From the NCBI GenBank assembly GCA_036936605.1, contig JAUPFV010000001.1, positions 31,939,900-32,003,899 of the forward strand: DNA of 64,000 bases, read 5' to 3'. Positions 59,076 through 64,000 of the stretch are shown one piece after another. The position numbers and the translations under genes are program-made. Origin of the DNA: Limnanthes douglasii subsp. nivea. Taxonomy: Eukaryota; Streptophyta; Magnoliopsida; Brassicales; Limnanthaceae. The notes below the pieces were generated by a model. The model was not told the DNA's origin, searched no databases, and saw nothing but the letters and a program-made list of their open reading frames with translations. Position 1 is the first letter of the stretch, and each line of letters begins with the position of its first letter.

Positions 59076-59324
59076 ATGTTTAATTCTTACATCCTCCTTG
59101 GTGAAAAAAAAATGGTACGCGTAAAAATTATCTTGATAAGTGATTAAATTAATAAAAAAAAAATCATTTTGCATTTTTATGTAAGAACTTATGTTAGTGA
59201 GCAGAAAAATGTAATTAGGGTTTGGTTTCTCAGGCCATTTATGTGTTAGAGAACGAGTCCTTCTGCCTTTAGGTTTTTATATTAATTCTTTTATTTTATT
59301 TTTACTTTACATATCAACCTTTTT

Positions 59325-59745
59325 AGTTTTTTAACTTTTACATAGTTTTTTTTAAAAAAATTAAGCTAATAAAATGTTGGTATAGTAAATAATTTTTTTA
59401 TATAAGAGTATATAAAATGCATGTTTATCTGGAGTATATCGAACATGGGTATTATAAAGATAAACCGAAACGGTATCAAAAAGCGACAACAAAAAATAAA
59501 AATCGCAAAAGTAGTTTAAAAATTGTGTGATAAATTAAGATAAAAGTTTTTTAACTTTTTCATTTTTTTTAAAAGCTAATAAAATGTTTGTATAATTAAT
59601 ATTTTTTTAAATAAGAGTATATAAAAACATGTTTTTCTGGAGTATATCGAACATGGTATTATAAAGATAAATTGGAACGTTATGAACAAGCTACAACAAA
59701 AACTAGAAACGGCAAAAATAGTTTAAAAATAATATGATTCTACCG
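59325..59745. repeat. Two tandem copies of a ~210-bp sequence
   Basis: GCTAATAAAATGTT at 59365 recurs at 59575, and the following 170 bp match (for example CTGGAGTATATCGAACATGG, AGTTTAAAAAT) with scattered changes. It lies about 300 bp upstream of the inferred start of the MATH gene. No coding content. Confidence 0.8.
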
Positions 59746-61296
59746 AGCCACCCTAATATGGACAACCAAAGAAAAAAAAATTACTATTGTTTACAGAATG
59801 AACGTTCTAGTCCGAAAAAAAAAATTAAAAAATGACCAACTATGATGAAGGAACTAACATGAGTAGTCAAAGATCCAAACTTGATTTTTTCAAATAAAAT
59901 CAAATCGAAATATATGAAGCATTACTAAACATTAATATGAAATATATACATTTCTAAGATTTGTTTTTGTGAATTCCAAATATGAGTCAAAGTCCTTATA
60001 AGGGTATTCAACCATACAAAAGATAATTTTATTAATGAATTCTGAAACATTTGAAACATTATGTTTCCTAAAAGTATATACTCTAAGTAAATATTATATT
60101 TTTATTATTTTTGTTATCTCGTTACCTTTTTATGAATTTTTTGTGCGCTTTTTCTTACTATGGTGGCACATATAGGTTTTAATGACGAAATTTTTTATTA
60201 ATGAATTTTGATATCATCTTAATTTATGTGTTTCTATATTTATGTGTTAAATGTTGAATGAACATCGGTTTCTAAACTGTTTATCAATACGAGCAACGCG
60301 ACTTCTGAGTCAGAGCACTAATATATAAAATAACTCGTGTGTCAGAGCACCAAATATACAAATGACTCCCAAACTAGAGCATCAATTTGAAAAATCGCTA
60401 TCACATCATAAAATCTAATGTGCAAAGTAACATCATAGTGATAGCAATAATGTTGATAAGATTCTAAGGTGGATTTCTAATCAAAATACCTAACCTCTAC
60501 AAGCAAGATTGATCACCTTCGAAGAGGTTCAAAGTAATTCTCACTGTGTGAAAACACATAAAAAGAGTATAAGTCACTCGTCATTTCCTCTATTTAACGT
60601 ACTTATGGTATTGTCAAATCTATACACAAAGTAAAAGGAAGGATGACCAAACCCAATTGGATAAGCAACATCATCCAAAATATTATCGCCAACAATAAAT
60701 TAGATCTTATCAATGTGTTCACAAAACAAGTCGATAACATACATCAAACCTATATCGGAAAGTTTTTTTACCATCAAACAATTAGTCACTACCATCAAAT
60801 AACCATCACCAACCAAATTTATTGCAGGAATTGCAATAGGGTAAGGACCACTCTCCAATATTCAGCATCCTTATAATCAATAGAACTCCAAGATAACCAT
60901 TTATGCTTCATTCATATATGTTACGCGGTATCGCCAAAAAGTCGATTGTTTGCTATATTGCGAGCAAAGAAAATATATCTTACGGGAGAAGGATCTTCAT
61001 GATAAATGATCTTGGAGCTTATATAAAATAAATTTAACTAACAAACATGAATGGTGTCATTCCAAACGCAATTAAACTTACTCATAAAACCAATCTATCA
61101 CTTGTAATCAAAATGAGTATGTTTTTTCGGCCAAACCCAATAATAGAGTGGCCCAAATGGCCCTTCTTTTTATCATGGAATGCCTCTCATTCTCCCACAA
61201 TAAACTGACCATAATCAACAACAAATTTCCTCCATGGTCTACAAATATAATGGACTGGAGAAAAATAAACTTGAAATACATTCTGATAGTGTCATT
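59746..61296. other. AT-rich intergenic sequence
   Basis: No supported genes. The last few hundred bases before 61297 may be the LTR of the gag remnant that follows, since a primer-binding-like site begins there. Confidence 0.5.
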
Positions 61297-62340
61297 GTTG
61301 GCGCCATAATTATTGGTCGACGATCTACCTAGAAGAAATAAATAATACAATGTAGGAAAATAAGATGTAATGGGCGACCCCGAGCAATATATCGAGTAAT
61401 TTTATAACGATATGCTGAGAGTCGGTGGAAACCAAATGCTTTTATGCCAAGCTTTCTTTATAAACTCATGAGGTAATTATATGATGTGGTTCAAATTTTT
61501 GCCTTCAGGCTCGATTAATACATGAATACCTCTAGATTGCGGTTTGATATCAAGTAATTATGAGTAAGGTAATCTATGAATACGGAGATTTCATCATCAA
61601 TTACAAGTAGAAAGTAAACGAAAGAATGTATGACTACACTAAGAGGTTTGTCAACGTTAATAATAACCTAGAAAATTACTATGATATGGTGCTTGTATTG
61701 TATTCCACCAATGATTCCTCTCCAGACCCTTGGTCGAAGATTTTATGAAATGTAAGGCGCTCAATGTTGGTAAACTCTTAGCTCATGTTATAGAGCAAAT
61801 TAAAATAGAAGAAACAATACGTGCAAAAATGTTATGAATGCCTAATGTTTATCTTTCTATTCGTCTTATGTTCACTCATAGCACATCTCAATGGTTCAAA
61901 TTCATTCAAGTAAACACATCACCAAGTCGTCTCAATGATATTATTGTTTAAAATAAATCATGAGACGATAATCAGCAACCTACAAAGGATCATGAATTTA
62001 AAAATCATAGAAAGTCTAGTCCAACTATACTAAGCTCCCAGAAGGCATAACCACGATCTATGATCAAGCCCAAGACTCAAAACGGTATTGAAAAAAAAGA
62101 AAAAGTGTGTATCTCTAAAAAGACTAAAAATCATAATAAACTCATGAAGTGTCACAATGGTATCGACCATCACACCATGAGTGTATATTCTTGAAAGATG
62201 AAATTCAAAACCGCATCAATAAGTGTAACCTCCAAGAATATGTCACAGTTAGATCCTTTAATTCCTCTAAATATAATTAAAGTAACTAGTTTCCGTTGTC
62301 AATGGGTCGAGCCCTCTAGAGCAGCACCCAAAGTTGTGGT
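61297..62340 (+). pseudogene. Ty3/gypsy gag remnant of another lineage
   Basis: TTGGCGCCATAATTATTGGTCGAC near 61298 resembles a Ty3 primer-binding site. From 61377 a broken gag reads DPEQYIE, CQAFFIN, MMWFKFLPSGSI-like capsid pieces and YDYTKRFVNVNNNLENYYD. Near 62150-62210 there is a knuckle-like CHNGIDHHTMS followed by a Lys-rich, LKDEI-type stretch. Stops occur in every frame. Element E inserted at its 3' side (62341). Confidence 0.6.
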
Positions 62341-62676
62341 TGATGAGTCTGGATAAATTCACCACTGCCTACTGAGATTTCAAGACAAGGGCAATTCGGA
62401 CTTAAAATGCCCACTGGACTATCCGAATAGGACAAAAGTATAAAATGACTAAAAACCTTTTTAACTAAGTTATATGCTAATCAGCTATTAAGTAAATGGG
62501 TCCTTAAGCTTGACCCGGTTCCATAATTTGACCCGAAAGCCCGCAGGTCAATAATTAAGGGTATAAATACCACAACTACTTTCATTAATGAGTGTAATGA
62601 ACTTTTAATACAACCAGGCAGCTCAAATCTCCCACTACTAAACACCTAAACATTTAATACTCTCAAAAACTTTCCA
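62341..62676 (+). repeat. Element E 5' LTR
   Basis: Begins TGATGAGTCTGGA and ends AAACTTTCCA. It contains GGGTATAAATACC, the same TATA context as in elements A and C. Confidence 0.88.
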
Positions 62677-62678
62677 AA

Positions 62679-62696
62679 TTGGCGACCACAGTGGGA
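62679..62696 (+). other. Element E primer-binding site
   Basis: TTGGCGACCACAGTGGGA, identical to element A, 2 bp after the LTR. Confidence 0.75.
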
Positions 62697-62748
62697 GGAG
62701 AAGGTGCCTGAATCTAGCATTCAAAACCAGCAAAAAAAAACTGTTCGG

Positions 62749-64000
62749 ATGGATCTGAACGAGCAAGCAATTCCACCACCATTGGTGGAGGTGGGGGGGG
62801 GGGGGAAACAATGGATACACTACCGAAGAGCGAGATAAGTTGGAAGCTGAAATAGAAGCGTTGAGAGCCACTAGAAAGGAAGAGATGGGTTTTAAATGAA
62901 AAGTCAAAGGCGTTAGCCATTCACCATAATGATAACTCAAGGGAGAATGACCCATCAGTAAAGACTCATTTGAGCACAAAAAAGACCCATGTCAGTTCCA
63001 AGAAGTCTCACCGGTCCAAGCCGGTGGAGAGCTCGGAATCTGAGTCCTCTAGTAGCTTCTCGAACGAGGATGAGCTTGAGGAGTCCTTGTCATCAAGCAG
63101 TGATGAAGGGAGGTCCAAGAAGAAACAAAAGCTAGTTAAAAAATATTCAAGAAATAGAGATAGGCATGAAAGATTAAAGAGGCATTTGGGAAAAGGGTCA
63201 TCTTATAGCCACAACCATAGTCACAGGCATGTTGACCAGTTGTTGATTGATCCTTTTGCTTTCCATGATGAGCCAAGTATTTTTGCAACACCTAATGAAG
63301 ACACAGCTTTTAGTCGTGGTCGGAATTGGAGGCAATCGTCATTGTCTGCTAAGATACTGTCTGAAAACCTTCCTAAGAGATTTGACAGTACTAAAATGGA
63401 GAAATACTATGGAGCAAAAGTCCGGACAACCATCTAAAACAGTTTTAAAAATTTATGATGAATTTTGATGACGATGACAAACTTCTGTGTAGAGCCTTCT
63501 CCCAATCCTTTACGGGAAGTGCTTTGAAATGGTACAATAGCTCACCACAGGGTTGTATCAGAAACTTCGATACATTTTGGGTTGCCTTCCGAAGGCAGTT
63601 TGTGGGGAGTAAAGAGGTGAAGGGCAATGAAGATACTATTATACATTGTGCCCAAGAGCCAAATGAGTCACTAAAGGACTATATAAGTCGGTTCGTAAAT
63701 ACCAAGAATGGGTTAGCTGATTGCTTTGAGCAAGTAACAATAGCTTATTTGAGACAACGGTTAAACCCCGAGAATCTAGTTGATTCAGTAACAAGGAAGA
63801 AGGTCATGACTTGGGACGGTTTGTTAAATCAAGTGAGAAAACAAATTAACGTGGATGAAAAAAGAAGATTAGGGTACACAGACAAGTGAAGTCTGCCTCA
63901 GCTGCTCCAAACCGGAACCAGTCCAGATACAAGGCCAAAGAAACCAGACAGGGGTCCAATAGGGCCAAACAGACGCAATCCCACCCAAATCCAGCTCAGA
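62749..64000 (+). pseudogene. Element E gag (partial)
   Basis: The start ATG 62749 gives MDLNEQAIPPPLVEV, then a run of 13 G (62793-62805) shifts the frame. 62970-63437 is open (KKSHRSKPVESSESESSSS, LPKRFDSTKMEKYYG). Another shift near 63420 follows, then 63455-63889 carries the capsid core (DDDKLLCRAFSQSFTGSA, LKDYISRFVNTKNGLADC). A shift near 63865 precedes the linker that reaches the window edge. Confidence 0.85.

Larger units (their letters stand above)
62341..64000 (+). mobile_element. Element E: Tat-lineage Ty3/gypsy element, cut by the window end
   Basis: The LTR, PBS and gag start are homologous to elements A and C. The LTR is shorter (336 bp) because it lacks the stretch before the end that the others have. 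Only the first 1.66 kb is visible, so the 3' LTR, TSD and pol cannot be judged. Confidence 0.88.

Noticed and set aside
1..64000. tRNA or rRNA genes
   Set aside because: Primer-binding sites such as TGGTATCAGAGC are tRNA complements, not tRNA genes. No cloverleaf or rRNA sequence was recognised by reading.

Overview
This is nuclear DNA of a flowering plant, probably a eudicot. It is AT-rich and has plant-type introns, Tat-lineage Ty3/gypsy and Ty1/copia retrotransposons, hAT-like MITEs and TRIM-like elements. Two host genes stand out. One is a 12-exon minus-strand gene at 51214-58283 for a MATH-domain protein of the TRAF1a/TRAF1b (MUSE14/MUSE13) family. The other is a small minus-strand gene at 20973-21299 for a secreted peptide precursor. 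No species can be named from the sequence alone.

Layout. 141-1111 is a non-autonomous hAT-like element. About 1345-19500 is an old, decayed Tat-type Ty3 element (element 0), split by a younger Tat element (element A, 3521-13755, TSD TTGAG). The peptide gene follows. From 21.5 to 46.5 kb there are two copies of a block made of a ~600-bp segment S plus a Ty1/copia element. The first copia copy (D1) carries three later insertions: Tat element C (24453-34363), a pol-less Tat derivative F (35424-39074, TSD ATTTG) and a TRIM-like element on the minus strand (39357-40011, TSD TAGTG). The second copy (D2, 40862-46530) is uninterrupted but broken throughout. 46.9-48.9 kb holds a copia gag remnant and a TRIM-like complex with three LTRs. 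The MATH gene occupies 51-59 kb and has an hAT-like MITE in intron 9. 61.3-62.3 kb is a Ty3 gag remnant, and another Tat element (E) begins at 62341 and runs off the window.

The Tat elements share a recognisable architecture: gag with a CX2HX4HX4C knuckle, protease (DTGSS), RT (YIDD), RNase H, a second RNase H-like domain (DGGSS ... SDSQ ... ADSLA), integrase, and then a long ORF on the opposite strand between integrase and the 3' LTR. All copies seen here are broken by stops, frameshifts or deletions. The most unusual points are a spliced-looking antisense ORF, short hairpin repeats where sense and antisense genes converge, an exact 213-bp in-frame duplication in the RT region of element A, and element F, which keeps gag and the start of the antisense ORF but has lost pol.

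Limits: all identifications come from reading motifs and comparing copies within the window. No database search was possible. Element boundaries supported by TSDs are firm; the outer ends of element 0, D1, D2 and the 61-kb remnant are approximate.
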